DNA of 44,455 nucleotides from positions 1-44,455 of the IMG/VR virus record IMGVR_UViG_3300025162_001860. The stretch is one strand, 5' to 3'. Positions 1-7,828 of this stretch are shown in pieces. The stretch is from a virus. The first letter of the stretch is position 1, and each line of letters begins with the position of its first letter. Made by a program: the position numbers and the translations under genes. Below the pieces are notes generated by a model. That model searched no databases and was not told where the DNA came from. It saw only the letters and a list, made by a program, of their open reading frames with translations.

Positions 1-441
1 ATGGGACTATTAGACATAATAAAATATGGTGATACTAATTATGCAAAATTAAGATCCAAGAACGTTGATGTAAAAAAGGAAAATCCTTTTTTACAACAAC
101 TTATTGACGATATGTTTGAAACTCTTGATTATCACAAATCTGGAGTTGGTTTAGCGGCTCCACAAATTGGAAAAACTCTAAATTTGTTTGTAATTAAAAC
201 TCCTACATTTAAGGAGGTATTTATAAATCCTGAAATTCAATTAGATGGATTAGATATGCAAGTCAAAGAAGGTTGTTTAAGTTTTCCAAATATGGAATTT
301 GCTGTCAATAGAAAAGAAAGAGTTCAAATTAAATTTTTTGATAGAAATTGGACATATAGATACGCTGAATATAAAGAATTAATTGCAATAATCGTTCAAC
401 ACGAATATGATCACTTAAAAGGAAAATTAATAATAGATTGA
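1..441 (+). CDS. def: Peptide deformylase
   Basis: Removes the formyl group from the N-terminal methionine of new proteins; a metal-dependent cytoplasmic enzyme. All three family motifs are visible: GVGLAAPQIG near residues 48-57, EGCLSFPN (metal-binding Cys) near 90-97, and QHEYDHLKG near 133-141 with the two metal-binding His and the catalytic Glu. At 146 residues it is shorter than typical bacterial enzymes, as phage versions are, lacking the C-terminal extension. The ATG lies on the first base of the window, so an upstream start cannot be excluded, although the N-terminus aligns plausibly with the family. The next gene begins two bases after the stop. Confidence 0.95.
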   Translation: MGLLDIIKYGDTNYAKLRSKNVDVKKENPFLQQLIDDMFETLDYHKSGVGLAAPQIGKTLNLFVIKTPTFKEVFINPEIQLDGLDMQVKEGCLSFPNMEFAVNRKERVQIKFFDRNWTYRYAEYKELIAIIVQHEYDHLKGKLIID

Positions 442-442
442 A

Positions 443-715
443 ATGAAGATAGATAGAATTTTAAATAATGAATTAGAATTATTAGACATTGTTGAATGGG
501 GTGAATCAGGTGGTCTTGGTGAACCAACAGAGCCAACAGAGACAGAAATACAATCAACAGTTGGTGAAGAGTTTGTTGAATGGGCTGAAAAATATTGGAG
601 GTTAAAAGAAAATTATGATATTCCAAATAAAGAATTTGAAGAGTCTCAGTTATATGAACATATAAGAAATATCTTTATACATAAAATAGATGAAATAATT
701 AAAAAAAGGTTATGA
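443..715 (+). CDS. Unknown acidic protein, 90 aa
   Basis: I do not recognise this protein. It is acidic in the middle, with a Glu/Pro/Thr-rich stretch (residues 25-40) and an amphipathic, probably helical C-terminal half ending in Lys/Arg. It starts two bases after the deformylase stop and its TGA overlaps the ATG of the next gene, so the four genes from 1 to 1127 are read as one translationally coupled operon. Confidence 0.7.
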   Translation: MKIDRILNNELELLDIVEWGESGGLGEPTEPTETEIQSTVGEEFVEWAEKYWRLKENYDIPNKEFEESQLYEHIRNIFIHKIDEIIKKRL

Positions 716-888
716 AAACTATTGAAGAGCAACCAGAAAAAACAATTGAAGAAATAGTAATAGAAAAGCTAGAGAAAAAAGGAATTACTAAAAAATCAAA
801 ATTTCATGTTTATGATTATTTGTATAAAACAATTGTTGATATGATGAAAGATTACGAAGAAAAATTGCAAGAAAAAGATAAATGTTAG
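712..888 (+). CDS. Unknown small charged protein, 58 aa
   Basis: A short gene in the operon that begins at 1. Its ATG overlaps the TGA of the preceding gene (ATGA) and its TAG overlaps the next ATG, which supports real translation. The product is almost entirely Lys/Glu-rich helix with a short aromatic patch (FHVYDYLYK) in the middle. No recognisable domain. Confidence 0.6.
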   Translation: MKTIEEQPEKTIEEIVIEKLEKKGITKKSKFHVYDYLYKTIVDMMKDYEEKLQEKDKC

Positions 889-1127
889 ATCATATTATAG
901 ATACATATCCAGAGGAAGATATTTTAATTGCTGACGGTTTTAATGGCGCAATTATTGGCATTGATGAAAAGTCAATGAGATTAATTTATTCAGTTAAAAA
1001 ATGCATTGAGATTTTAATAATAACTGATCTTATAACAGAAGAAGAAGCAATTGAGCATTTTGAATTTAACATCGCAGGCTCATACATGGGTGAAAAAACT
1101 CCAATTTGGTGTTATGATAACTTTTAA
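882..1127 (+). CDS. Conserved phage protein of unknown function, 81 aa
   Basis: The features LIADGF-AIIGI, a central KCIEIL and a C-terminal FEFN-GSYMGEKTPIW match, from memory, a small protein family common in phages and prophages with no assigned function. The length fits that family. It overlaps the preceding gene by seven bases and the following one by fourteen. Confidence 0.75.
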   Translation: MLDHIIDTYPEEDILIADGFNGAIIGIDEKSMRLIYSVKKCIEILIITDLITEEEAIEHFEFNIAGSYMGEKTPIWCYDNF

Positions 1128-1386
1128 TCAAGATGATCTTAAATCATATCTCACAAAGAAAACAGGATATGAGGTTTTAGCGATACGCACAATTGATAAT
1201 TTTCCTATGCCTGCGGATATGGATTTTAAAATTCTAGGTAATGAAGGACCAACAATGAAAGTTGAATCAATTTGCTCAAATATTACAAATAAAACATTTT
1301 TATGGACAGAAACTGTATATTTTACAGATTTTATAAGATTTATCAGATTAAAAAAACTACACAAAATAAATAAATCTATAATCTAA
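1114..1386 (+). CDS. Unknown protein, 90 aa
   Basis: The open frame extends upstream to 1051, but the first 63 bases would lie inside the preceding conserved gene. I chose the ATG at 1114, which overlaps that gene's end by fourteen bases. The product begins MITFNQDDLKSYL and ends in a Lys/Ile-rich tail. No domain recognised. It is the last gene of the operon starting at 1. Confidence 0.55.
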   Translation: MITFNQDDLKSYLTKKTGYEVLAIRTIDNFPMPADMDFKILGNEGPTMKVESICSNITNKTFLWTETVYFTDFIRFIRLKKLHKINKSII

Positions 1387-1411
1387 ATTTTTTACTCCAA
1401 ATAAAAAAGAT

Positions 1412-1419
1412 TATATTTG
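1412..1419 (+). promoter_or_regulatory. Possible host-type -7 element (TATATTTG) with no obvious gene
   Basis: The octamer fits TAnnTTTG and is preceded by A/T-rich sequence. It points into 1420-1487, which has no convincing ORF, and then meets the convergent endonuclease gene. It may be an orphan promoter left by the endonuclease insertion, or chance. Confidence 0.3.
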
Positions 1420-1487
1420 TAGTGTATAAACCAACATTTTGGTGTTTGATGGTGAAAACTTGACAACTGGATTTACAAATAATATAA

Positions 1488-2384
1488 TTATATAATCATT
1501 TTTAAGAAATTGGTATAATTTTTATTTATAATGAAAATAAAATTATATTTGTGTTTTGATTCTTCTTCTTTTTTCAAATTTAATTCTAAATATTTTTCAT
1601 AATAGTAATCAGATTTTATTTCACAAATTAAATTATATTTAGATATATAATAATCAGAGTGATAGAAAGTTTTTTTATTCTTATAGTCAAAACTTATAGA
1701 AGGTCCTTTCTCTACAATTATATTATTTTTAAAGCAAAAATCTAAAAAATGTAATTCATATGTACCACGATAATATAAGCCTGTTTCTTGATGTAATTTA
1801 ATCCTTTTTCCACTTTTTTGTGATTTTTCAAATAAAAATTCTGATTGAGAAGGATTTGTTACACCATAATTTTTCATTAGTGTATCTTCTTTTTGTGTTT
1901 TTATAAATTGTAATTTTGAAACATTATCAGTTCCAAATTTCATAAAAACACCATCTGACATTTTATTTTGATAATTTTCATCCTTTAACCTTTCGCTTCT
2001 TATTTTTCTAATATCCTCTCGCTGAGAAATATTTTCTATTCCATATCTTTCTAAAAATGTTTCTTTTGATTTTTCCATAACTTCTTTCCGTTGCATAGGA
2101 TAATCAAAACCGTATTTTTTCATATTAGTTTCTTTAGTCTTTATTGATTTGCATTTACTACAATAATATTTATCTATCACAATTCTATTATATGTCTGAT
2201 GTGTTAGCATTTTTTCTTTACCACAAATATCACAAATTGCTGTAATTTTAGTTCTTGAATTTTCAATTAAATCCTCAATATCAATTAAAAAAGATTCACC
2301 TTTTCTAAAAGGACCATATTTTTTCATATAATGTTTAAAATTACTACTTCCTATTCTAATCATAATTTTCTTTTCTTTTATCAT
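1488..2384 (-). CDS. Putative homing endonuclease with PD-(D/E)XK/Vsr-like C-terminus
   Basis: A 298-residue free-standing endonuclease candidate. Residues about 45-90 hold a CxxC...CxxC zinc-binding pattern. The middle has repeated KYG-x-(N/D)-x-x-Q units of the kind seen in phage DNA-binding endonucleases. The C-terminus (from about 205) has YRGTYELHFLDFC, then a SDYYI...ICEIKS arrangement resembling the D...ExK core of PD-(D/E)XK or Vsr-like nucleases. It lies opposite to its neighbours, with its own late-type motif near 2436-2448 and a small hairpin (2410-2414 with 2424-2428) in the leader. The start could be 2384 or the later ATG at 2363. The target is unknown; insertion between two + strand operons is likely. 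Confidence 0.75.
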   Translation of the reverse strand: MIKEKKIMIRIGSSNFKHYMKKYGPFRKGESFLIDIEDLIENSRTKITAICDICGKEKMLTHQTYNRIVIDKYYCSKCKSIKTKETNMKKYGFDYPMQRKEVMEKSKETFLERYGIENISQREDIRKIRSERLKDENYQNKMSDGVFMKFGTDNVSKLQFIKTQKEDTLMKNYGVTNPSQSEFLFEKSQKSGKRIKLHQETGLYYRGTYELHFLDFCFKNNIIVEKGPSISFDYKNKKTFYHSDYYISKYNLICEIKSDYYYEKYLELNLKKEEESKHKYNFIFIINKNYTNFLKMII

Positions 2385-2435
2385 TTTTTTAAATTTATTT
2401 TTTTATAGGCACATCAAAAACAAATGTGATATATC

Positions 2436-2448
2436 TTATATATAAAAA
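2436..2448 (-). promoter_or_regulatory. Late-type promoter motif for the endonuclease ending at 1488
   Basis: On the - strand this reads TTTTTATATATAA, the strongest form of the second promoter motif of this window, and it points at the endonuclease start 52 bases downstream. Confidence 0.55.
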
Positions 2449-2505
2449 TTTTAAAGTCCTTTTTTAATATATAAACATAAATAATAAAAATTACTATATA
2501 TTTTT

Positions 2506-3363
2506 ATGAAAAAAATTAGAGGATGGAACGACTTTTTACTTGAATATGTTGATAATAAAGAACTTATCTATGGAATTTTCGATTGGGATGACAATTTACT
2601 AATAATGCACACACCTCTTCATTTTCAACATTTTGAAGATGGTAAATGGGTAAATAAAGATATTCTGCCACATGAATTTGCACAAATTAGAAAAAAATAT
2701 CCTGGTGATTATATGGATAATATTGAATGGAAAGGAGATGCAAAATATTCATTTATAGAATTTAGAGATTTTGGTCCAAGAGGACCAAATGCATTTATTG
2801 AAGATGTTGCTCAAACTATAAAAGATAAAAGTTTTGGTCCATCATGGGAAACATTCCTTAATACATTAAAAGAAGGTAGATTATTTGCAATTGTAACTAC
2901 AAGGGGTCACGAACCTTCAACTCTTAAAGCTGCAGTTAGGTATATCATTGAAAATATTTTAACGCCAGAAGATAGAGCAGAAATGGAGAAAAATCTTAAA
3001 AATTTCAATGAAATTTTTGGTGTTGTTACTGATGATTTAGTAACACAATACTTAAATGAATGTTACTTTATTGGTATGTTTTCACAAGCTTTCCAAGATG
3101 AATTTGGTTATAGTCCAACTGGTCCGAAATTAAATCAAGGTAAACAAGATGCTATAAATAAGTTTGTCAATTTTGTTAGAAATTTTGCAAAAAGAGTTAA
3201 AAAGCCATTAAAAGTTGGATTCTCAGATGATGATATTAATTTCTCAAATGCTGCAAAAGAATTATTTATGAAAATGGAAAAATCATTAGATTTTCCAGAA
3301 AATTTCTATGTGTTTGATACATCTAATCCTAAATTAAAAGGTGGAGTAAAAGTAAAAATATAA
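2506..3363 (+). CDS. HAD-superfamily-like hydrolase
   Basis: 285 residues. A DxD-type motif I is visible as FDWDDNL at about 26-32, a motif II-like TTRGH with Thr near 126-130, and a GFSDDDINF segment near 240-248 that fits the acidic motif IV. Together these suggest a HAD phosphatase; the substrate is unknown. The first residues, MKKIRGWNDFLLE, match an N-terminal peptide shared by about ten proteins in this window (see findings). A TTTAATATATAA motif lies about 35 bases upstream, and an intrinsic terminator follows the stop. Confidence 0.7.
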   Translation: MKKIRGWNDFLLEYVDNKELIYGIFDWDDNLLIMHTPLHFQHFEDGKWVNKDILPHEFAQIRKKYPGDYMDNIEWKGDAKYSFIEFRDFGPRGPNAFIEDVAQTIKDKSFGPSWETFLNTLKEGRLFAIVTTRGHEPSTLKAAVRYIIENILTPEDRAEMEKNLKNFNEIFGVVTDDLVTQYLNECYFIGMFSQAFQDEFGYSPTGPKLNQGKQDAINKFVNFVRNFAKRVKKPLKVGFSDDDINFSNAAKELFMKMEKSLDFPENFYVFDTSNPKLKGGVKVKI

Positions 3364-3401
3364 TTTTTTACTTTTTTATAATAGCAAATAAAAAAAGAAC
3401 T

Positions 3402-3430
3402 CTCAACAATTTGGTTTGTTGAGTTTTTTT
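3402..3430 (+). terminator. Intrinsic terminator after the HAD-like gene
   Basis: An eight-base-pair stem (3402-3409 with 3416-3423) is followed by seven T residues. Confidence 0.8.
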
Positions 3431-3433
3431 ATT

Positions 3434-3441
3434 TATCTTTG
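3434..3441 (+). promoter_or_regulatory. Host-type promoter, -7 element TATCTTTG
   Basis: A perfect TAnnTTTG element directly after a terminator, followed by GTACT as at other sites in this window. The predicted transcript starts just before the ATG at 3460. This decides the gene start, because the open frame otherwise reads back to a TTG inside the promoter itself. Confidence 0.75.
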
Positions 3442-3459
3442 TACTCTAATAAAAATATT

Positions 3460-3711
3460 ATGAAACCTTCACTTGAAAAGTCTATCGTATGTAGCAATTT
3501 AGATAATTTTAGGTTAGTTCTTAAAAAACTAACCTCACTAAATTATGTTGATACACAAGGCTCAATTTTAGATACAATAGGATTGAGTGAGTATCATTTT
3601 AATCTAGGATTGAAAGTTATTAATTTATATGATAATAAGACTGTTAAGTACGCTGCAGATTCTAAAAAATTAAAAAATACAATTAAAGATATTGAGTTTT
3701 TAAAAAAATAA
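3460..3711 (+). CDS. Unknown protein, 83 aa
   Basis: First gene of the operon driven from 3434. The start is the ATG at 3460; the upstream TTG lies within the -7 element and cannot be in the transcript. The product has a repeated Leu/Asn-rich helical character and a Lys-rich C-terminus. No domain recognised. The next gene begins two bases after the stop. Confidence 0.6.
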   Translation: MKPSLEKSIVCSNLDNFRLVLKKLTSLNYVDTQGSILDTIGLSEYHFNLGLKVINLYDNKTVKYAADSKKLKNTIKDIEFLKK

Positions 3712-3713
3712 TC

Positions 3714-4010
3714 ATGAAAATATTATATGTAGACAGTATTGAAAAATTAGATTATAATTATTTACCAACTTATAAAAAGTGTGATAATGGTAAATATTTA
3801 CAATTATGTTTAACTCAATTGAGTGATGATCTTTTGAAAGAAAATGCAGATATCTCAGATTTAGTAAAAGCAATTGAAGGTTTTTCTCAGCAAACGTTTA
3901 ATGAATTATCAAAAAAATTAAATGTAAAATTTGTTGATAATAAAGAAGAAAAAGAAGAAAAAGAAATCGCAAATAAAAAATTCAATTTATGTTTTCAAGA
4001 AAAGAAATAG
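3714..4010 (+). CDS. Unknown protein, 98 aa
   Basis: A soluble protein ending in a Glu/Lys-rich low-complexity segment (about residues 75-90). No domain recognised. It overlaps the next gene by 22 bases, which suggests translational coupling. Confidence 0.6.
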   Translation: MKILYVDSIEKLDYNYLPTYKKCDNGKYLQLCLTQLSDDLLKENADISDLVKAIEGFSQQTFNELSKKLNVKFVDNKEEKEEKEIANKKFNLCFQEKK

Positions 4011-4204
4011 TTGTCAAACTCAATAAAAAAGAAGAGCCAACACGTTACAAATTTAATATCAATGATCCTGTTTTATGCACAACGGATAATATTAAAAATG
4101 CAAAAGTGTTAAGTAGGTCTAATGTTAATGGTGAAAATTTCTATAAAATAGGAAACGAATCAGAGACAAAAATGTGTAAAGAAAAAGAATTATTAATGAG
4201 ATAA
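3989..4204 (+). CDS. Unknown small protein, possibly SH3-like beta barrel, 71 aa
   Basis: After a basic N-terminus, the stretch from about residue 18 (YKFNINDPVLC) to the end has the alternating hydrophobic pattern and NGENFYKIG turn of a small beta barrel. This is a shape impression, not a family match. It starts inside the end of the previous gene and ends 25 bases before the ligase promoter. Confidence 0.5.
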   Translation: MFSRKEIVVKLNKKEEPTRYKFNINDPVLCTTDNIKNAKVLSRSNVNGENFYKIGNESETKMCKEKELLMR

Positions 4205-4229
4205 TTTTTTTTATGTCATAACTTTTTTG

Positions 4230-4237
4230 TATCTTTG
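4230..4237 (+). promoter_or_regulatory. Host-type promoter of the DNA ligase gene, -7 element TATCTTTG
   Basis: A perfect -7 element followed by GTACT. It lies inside the open reading frame upstream of the ligase (TTG at 4227), so it shows that the real start is the ATG at 4263. Confidence 0.8.
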
Positions 4238-4262
4238 TACTATAATAAAAAAAAGATATAGT

Positions 4263-6152
4263 ATGACATTATCAGAGATTTATATTGCATTAGACAACAA
4301 AGATTTCAAAACTGTAGATGCTGAAGTCAAAAAACTTAACAAGCTTTATCGTGAAGGTAATCCCCAAATTACAGATTCAGAATATGATAGGCTTATTGAT
4401 ACAATCAAATTTGTAAATCCAGAAAGCGAAATTTTTACATCAGGAGTTATTGAAACTGTTGAAGTTGACTCTGATAGAAAAGAAACTTTGAAATACCCCA
4501 TGTTTTCTTTGGATAAAGAATCATCATTGTCAGAAATTCACAAATGGATAGTAAATAAAGGATTACCATTATCAACATTACTTGTTTGCACTTCAAAATA
4601 TGATGGTATTTCTATTTTGAAAGATGAAGATACTTGTCTTGCTTGGACAAGAGGTGATGGTGTTGAAGGAGAAACAGTTCATAAGCATTATGAGAGCCTT
4701 TTAGATAAAGGATCTAAGGTTAAAATATTCACAATTGGTGAAATGATTATTCCTAAACCAATTTTTTCATCACACAATTTTGTTAGAGATAATGGAGAGC
4801 CATTTAAAAATGCTCGGAATATGATTGCAGGTCTCAAAAATTCTGATACAATTTCAAAAGATTTAAAATATGCAAAACATATTAGATATGGCTTTGCTAG
4901 TGAGGATTTTACGAAGGACAAAACAGAGCAACTTAACTTTATTTCTGAATATTTATACCCTATACCTTATAAAGTATTTAGCGCAGATAAACTAAGCCTT
5001 GATGAATTAAATAATTTGTTTTATGAATGGGGTAAGGAATATGATATTGATGGTTTGGTTTTTGATATAAACGACAAGGATATTAGGAAGAATTTAGGTC
5101 GTGAAAGAAATAATAACCCAGCATATTCAAGAGCATTCAAAAATCCAGAATGGACCGAAAATACCGAAACTACAATTCTTGATATTGAATGGAATATATC
5201 AAAACAGGGCTATTTGAAACCTGTTGCAAATTTAATTCCAGTGGAATTAGATGGTGTCCTTGTATCAAGAGTAACATTGAATAACGCTAAATATGTGAAA
5301 GATAACAATTTAGGTGCTCAAAGTACGGTTATAATTTTAAGAAGTGGATTTGTGATACCAAAAATAATTAAAGTAACAAAGGCTACAGGATTTAAAATTC
5401 CAGAAATAGTTGGTTCAGAAATATTTTGGAATGATAATGAAGTAGAATTGTGTGTTAAAGGTACAGAAGATCAAGAAATTAAAAAAATTATATCATTTTT
5501 TGAAATTCTAAATACTGATAATGTATCTGAAGGTGTAGTTAAACAACTATACGATGCAGGGTTTAAAACTGTTAAAGAAATATTATATTTAACAAAAAAT
5601 GACTTTGAAAAATTAGATAGATTTGGTAAGAGAAAAGCAGAAATAGTATATAATTCTATAAAAAAAGCAACAACTGATGTTGATATGGCAAAACTTATGC
5701 ATAGTTCAAATCTGTTTGTTGGACTTGGTAGTAAAAAATTAGAATTGTTAGTTCATTTTACGGAAAAACCATCGTATGACGATATTATTAAAATTGAAGG
5801 ATTTTCTGACATTTCAGCAAAATCATACTTAAATAGTTATGATAAATTTTATGAATTTATTAAAGATTTGCCGATTACAATAAAATCTAAAAAAGAAGAA
5901 CAAGAAAATAATAATAGTGATATGAAAACAGATTTATCAGGAATATCAGTAGTTTTCACTGGAGTCCGTAGACAAGACTTGGTGAACGAATTGGAGTCAA
6001 GAAATGGTAAAAATTTATCAACAATTTCAAAAAATGCAACACATTTAATTTGTAAAGATCCAACATCTTCTAGTTCTAAAATGATAAAAGCAAAAGAATT
6101 AGGTATTAAAATTATGAGTGTTGAAGAATTTGAAGAATTCTTAAATGAATAG
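4263..6152 (+). CDS. ligA: NAD-dependent DNA ligase
   Basis: Seals nicks in duplex DNA using NAD+. In order: an N-terminal NMN-binding region with ITDSEYDRL near 37-45; the adenylation domain with the nucleophile Lys in SKYDGIS (Lys about 112); GEMIIPKPIF and NARNMIAG motifs; a YDIDGLVF motif; the OB fold; helix-hairpin-helix repeats near 430-470 and 495-540; and a C-terminal BRCT domain (about 558-629). The four-cysteine zinc finger normally between the OB and HhH regions is absent; only one Cys (in VELC) is left there. At 629 residues it is slightly shorter than cellular enzymes, consistent with that loss. Confidence 0.95.
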   Translation: MTLSEIYIALDNKDFKTVDAEVKKLNKLYREGNPQITDSEYDRLIDTIKFVNPESEIFTSGVIETVEVDSDRKETLKYPMFSLDKESSLSEIHKWIVNKGLPLSTLLVCTSKYDGISILKDEDTCLAWTRGDGVEGETVHKHYESLLDKGSKVKIFTIGEMIIPKPIFSSHNFVRDNGEPFKNARNMIAGLKNSDTISKDLKYAKHIRYGFASEDFTKDKTEQLNFISEYLYPIPYKVFSADKLSLDELNNLFYEWGKEYDIDGLVFDINDKDIRKNLGRERNNNPAYSRAFKNPEWTENTETTILDIEWNISKQGYLKPVANLIPVELDGVLVSRVTLNNAKYVKDNNLGAQSTVIILRSGFVIPKIIKVTKATGFKIPEIVGSEIFWNDNEVELCVKGTEDQEIKKIISFFEILNTDNVSEGVVKQLYDAGFKTVKEILYLTKNDFEKLDRFGKRKAEIVYNSIKKATTDVDMAKLMHSSNLFVGLGSKKLELLVHFTEKPSYDDIIKIEGFSDISAKSYLNSYDKFYEFIKDLPITIKSKKEEQENNNSDMKTDLSGISVVFTGVRRQDLVNELESRNGKNLSTISKNATHLICKDPTSSSSKMIKAKELGIKIMSVEEFEEFLNE

Positions 6153-6515
6153 TTAAAAAAACTCATTTAACCAATTATTTTTTAGAGAATAATTATAGGC
6201 TGACCAAGAACCATTTTTAAAACTGGATTTGGAATTATATTTTTGTGATTCTTTTTCACATATTTCTTTATTATTCCAATGACCAATTTTACTTATTTCT
6301 CTTATTGGAAAAAATTCATCTATCCAATTATTTTTTCTACACACTTCATATGCACCACTTGATTTTCTCATAAAATCAACAATTCTATTATATTTTTGTG
6401 ATTCTTCTCTACACAATTCTTTATTCCATTTATCATTTAATCCAACTCCGCCAGTTTTAGCAGTGATAACTAAAAATGAATTTCTTATAAATATAAATAT
6501 TACTGGATATGACAA
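6153..6515 (-). pseudogene. Truncated GIY-YIG endonuclease, repeat domain only
   Basis: The 120-residue frame consists of the repeat domain of a homing endonuclease: two to three units of the type W-N/T-KE-C-x3-(E/A)-x-K-Y...W-(I/L)-(D/N)-E-F-F. From AKTGGVGL (about residue 19) onward it matches the second half of the intact GIY-YIG gene at 38264-39154, which has AKTGAIGS at the same place. The GIY-YIG catalytic domain is gone. The first 18 residues are antisense to what looks like the tail of another gene, so the junction near 6460 is a recombination scar. Confidence 0.7.
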
Positions 6516-6624
6516 AAATTGTAAACAGGAAAAATATTATTGTATAAAATATAGAGACAACAAATATTATTTAAATTCTGTAAGTGATTATAGGAAGATA
6601 TTTTTTGAAAGTGTAGAAATCTAA
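6463..6624 (+). pseudogene. 3' remnant of an unknown gene
   Basis: An open frame without an ATG start, beginning near GTG 6463 and ending TAA 6622-6624. It reads as plausible coding sequence (GYDKNCKQEKYYCIKYRDNK) for about 50 residues. It abuts the truncated endonuclease in the opposite orientation. Either a gene remnant left by a deletion or chance. Confidence 0.35.
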
Positions 6625-6660
6625 AAAAACTTTTTTATTTTAATAACCTATAATTAAAAT

Positions 6661-6744
6661 GCCCAGGTGTTGAAATCGGTAGACAAGAAAGACTTAAAAT
6701 CTTTTGACCATTAGGTCGTGCGGGTTCAAGTCCCGCCCTGGGTA
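6661..6744 (+). tRNA. tRNA-Leu (anticodon UAA)
   Basis: A complete class II cloverleaf. The acceptor GCCCAGG pairs with CCTGGGT (one G-U), the D arm is TGTTGAAATCGGTAGACA, and the anticodon arm has stem AAAGA/TCTTT with loop CTTAAAA giving anticodon UAA. A long variable arm (TGACC...GGTCG) and T arm GCGGG-TTCAAGT-CCCGC follow. CCA is not encoded. It reads UUA and probably UUG, the dominant leucine codons of this A+T-rich genome. It stands alone, 37 bases after a gene remnant and four bases before a small broken gene. Confidence 0.95.
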
Positions 6745-6748
6745 CAAA

Positions 6749-6949
6749 ATGAAAGAAGTAAAACATATTAAAGGAATAAAAGTTAAAATCTTCAAAACTT
6801 CAGATTATCCAACACCATTTGGTTTATAATATGATGCAAAAAGATTTTATATACAAAAGAATAATGTGATCATTGTTGGCACATTAAATCCTGATAGTAC
6901 TATACGTATTAAATATCCAATAGAGGATGTATATATTGAAATTTTTTAA
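6749..6949 (+). pseudogene. Small gene interrupted by an in-frame TAA
   Basis: The frame starts at ATG 6749 and runs 26 codons to TAA at 6827-6829. It then stays open in the same frame for a further 39 codons (YDAKRFYIQKNNVIIVG...) to TAA at 6947-6949. The two halves read like one small beta-rich protein of 66 residues. A point mutation to a nonsense codon is the simplest reading; suppression by a phage tRNA is possible but unsupported. A terminator follows. Confidence 0.5.
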
Positions 6950-6964
6950 GTTAATATAAGTCCA

Positions 6965-6998
6965 AAAAATGGAGGTGAGAAATTGCTTCCATTTTTTT
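6965..6998 (+). terminator. Intrinsic terminator
   Basis: A nine-base-pair stem (6965-6973 with 6988-6996) whose 3' arm is itself T-rich; seven T residues run from 6992. Confidence 0.7.
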
Positions 6999-7015
6999 GT
7001 TTTAAATACTTTTCT

Positions 7016-7023
7016 TATATTTG
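7016..7023 (+). promoter_or_regulatory. Host-type promoter (TATATTTG) for the membrane protein gene
   Basis: Fits TAnnTTTG, with a TTTG at 6996-6999 as a candidate -33 element. Unlike most genes here, the downstream gene also has a strong ribosome-binding site, AGGAGG at 7042-7047, eight bases before the ATG. Confidence 0.55.
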
Positions 7024-7054
7024 AACAATAAACTAAAATTTAGGAGGATAAATT

Positions 7055-7828
7055 ATGTATTGGTTGCCAGCAATTTTTATTTTTGTAGAAATTCTTTTCT
7101 TATTCTATGTTGATAAAATGATAAGTTACACAAGTTCACTTTCTTTATATAAAAAATATAAAGATGAAAGTCTAAAAGAGTATATAACTGAGGAATATAA
7201 ACCATCATTGTCTTTTTATGGATTTGTTGGAATTTTTTTAGTCTTAGAACTTGTATATTTTTTAGTTGGGTTATTCTATCCAATTTATATAATATCAATA
7301 GTGTTTATTTTATATTATATTCTTAATATTTTTATAGATAAATTTAAAATTCCATCAACAGAAAAATTGATAAAACTTGCAAATTTGAAAAATTTTGTAG
7401 CATCAGATATAAAATTTGATAGAATGCTAAAATTAAATTCAATTAAACAAGGTGAAAATCTAATATGGTATAAGGTAAGAGTATACGCTCTTCCAATACT
7501 TAAAATTATTGCTTTTATTGGAATAATTTTAATGAGACCAGTCAATATTAAAGAACAAGTTTCTCAAAATAAATTTGGTTTTTATAAAGATGAAATAATG
7601 TTAGTGGATGAAGAGAATAAGAATGATGGTCATAAATATTCTTTTACAGTTCATGTTAAAAAAGTAGACAGATATACAAATGGAATGGTCAAAATTGAAT
7701 TGGTTAATATAGAAGTGACAAATGGTTTTGATTCAAGTAAATATGATTATCTTAAAGGTGTATTAACAAAAAAGTTTTCATCTATAAAAAAAGATTCGGA
7801 AATTGAATGGTTAGAAAGCAAAAAATAA
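7055..7828 (+). CDS. Integral membrane protein of unknown function, 257 aa
   Basis: About four hydrophobic segments: residues 3-20, 50-70, 75-95 and 150-165. A charged loop lies between the third and fourth, and a soluble C-terminal domain of about 90 residues follows. No family recognised. The start is fixed by AGGAGG eight bases upstream of the ATG. The stop overlaps the next start (TAATG), so the two genes are probably co-translated. Confidence 0.65.
   Translation: MYWLPAIFIFVEILFLFYVDKMISYTSSLSLYKKYKDESLKEYITEEYKPSLSFYGFVGIFLVLELVYFLVGLFYPIYIISIVFILYYILNIFIDKFKIPSTEKLIKLANLKNFVASDIKFDRMLKLNSIKQGENLIWYKVRVYALPILKIIAFIGIILMRPVNIKEQVSQNKFGFYKDEIMLVDEENKNDGHKYSFTVHVKKVDRYTNGMVKIELVNIEVTNGFDSSKYDYLKGVLTKKFSSIKKDSEIEWLESKK

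Noticed and set aside
1128-1364. A - strand ORF opposite the gene at 1114
   Set aside because: No promoter, no domain, and the + strand gene fits the operon.
3439-3459. TTG start extending the gene at 3460 upstream
   Set aside because: The TTG is part of the -7 promoter element, so it cannot be in the transcript. The same applies to 4227 before the DNA ligase gene.
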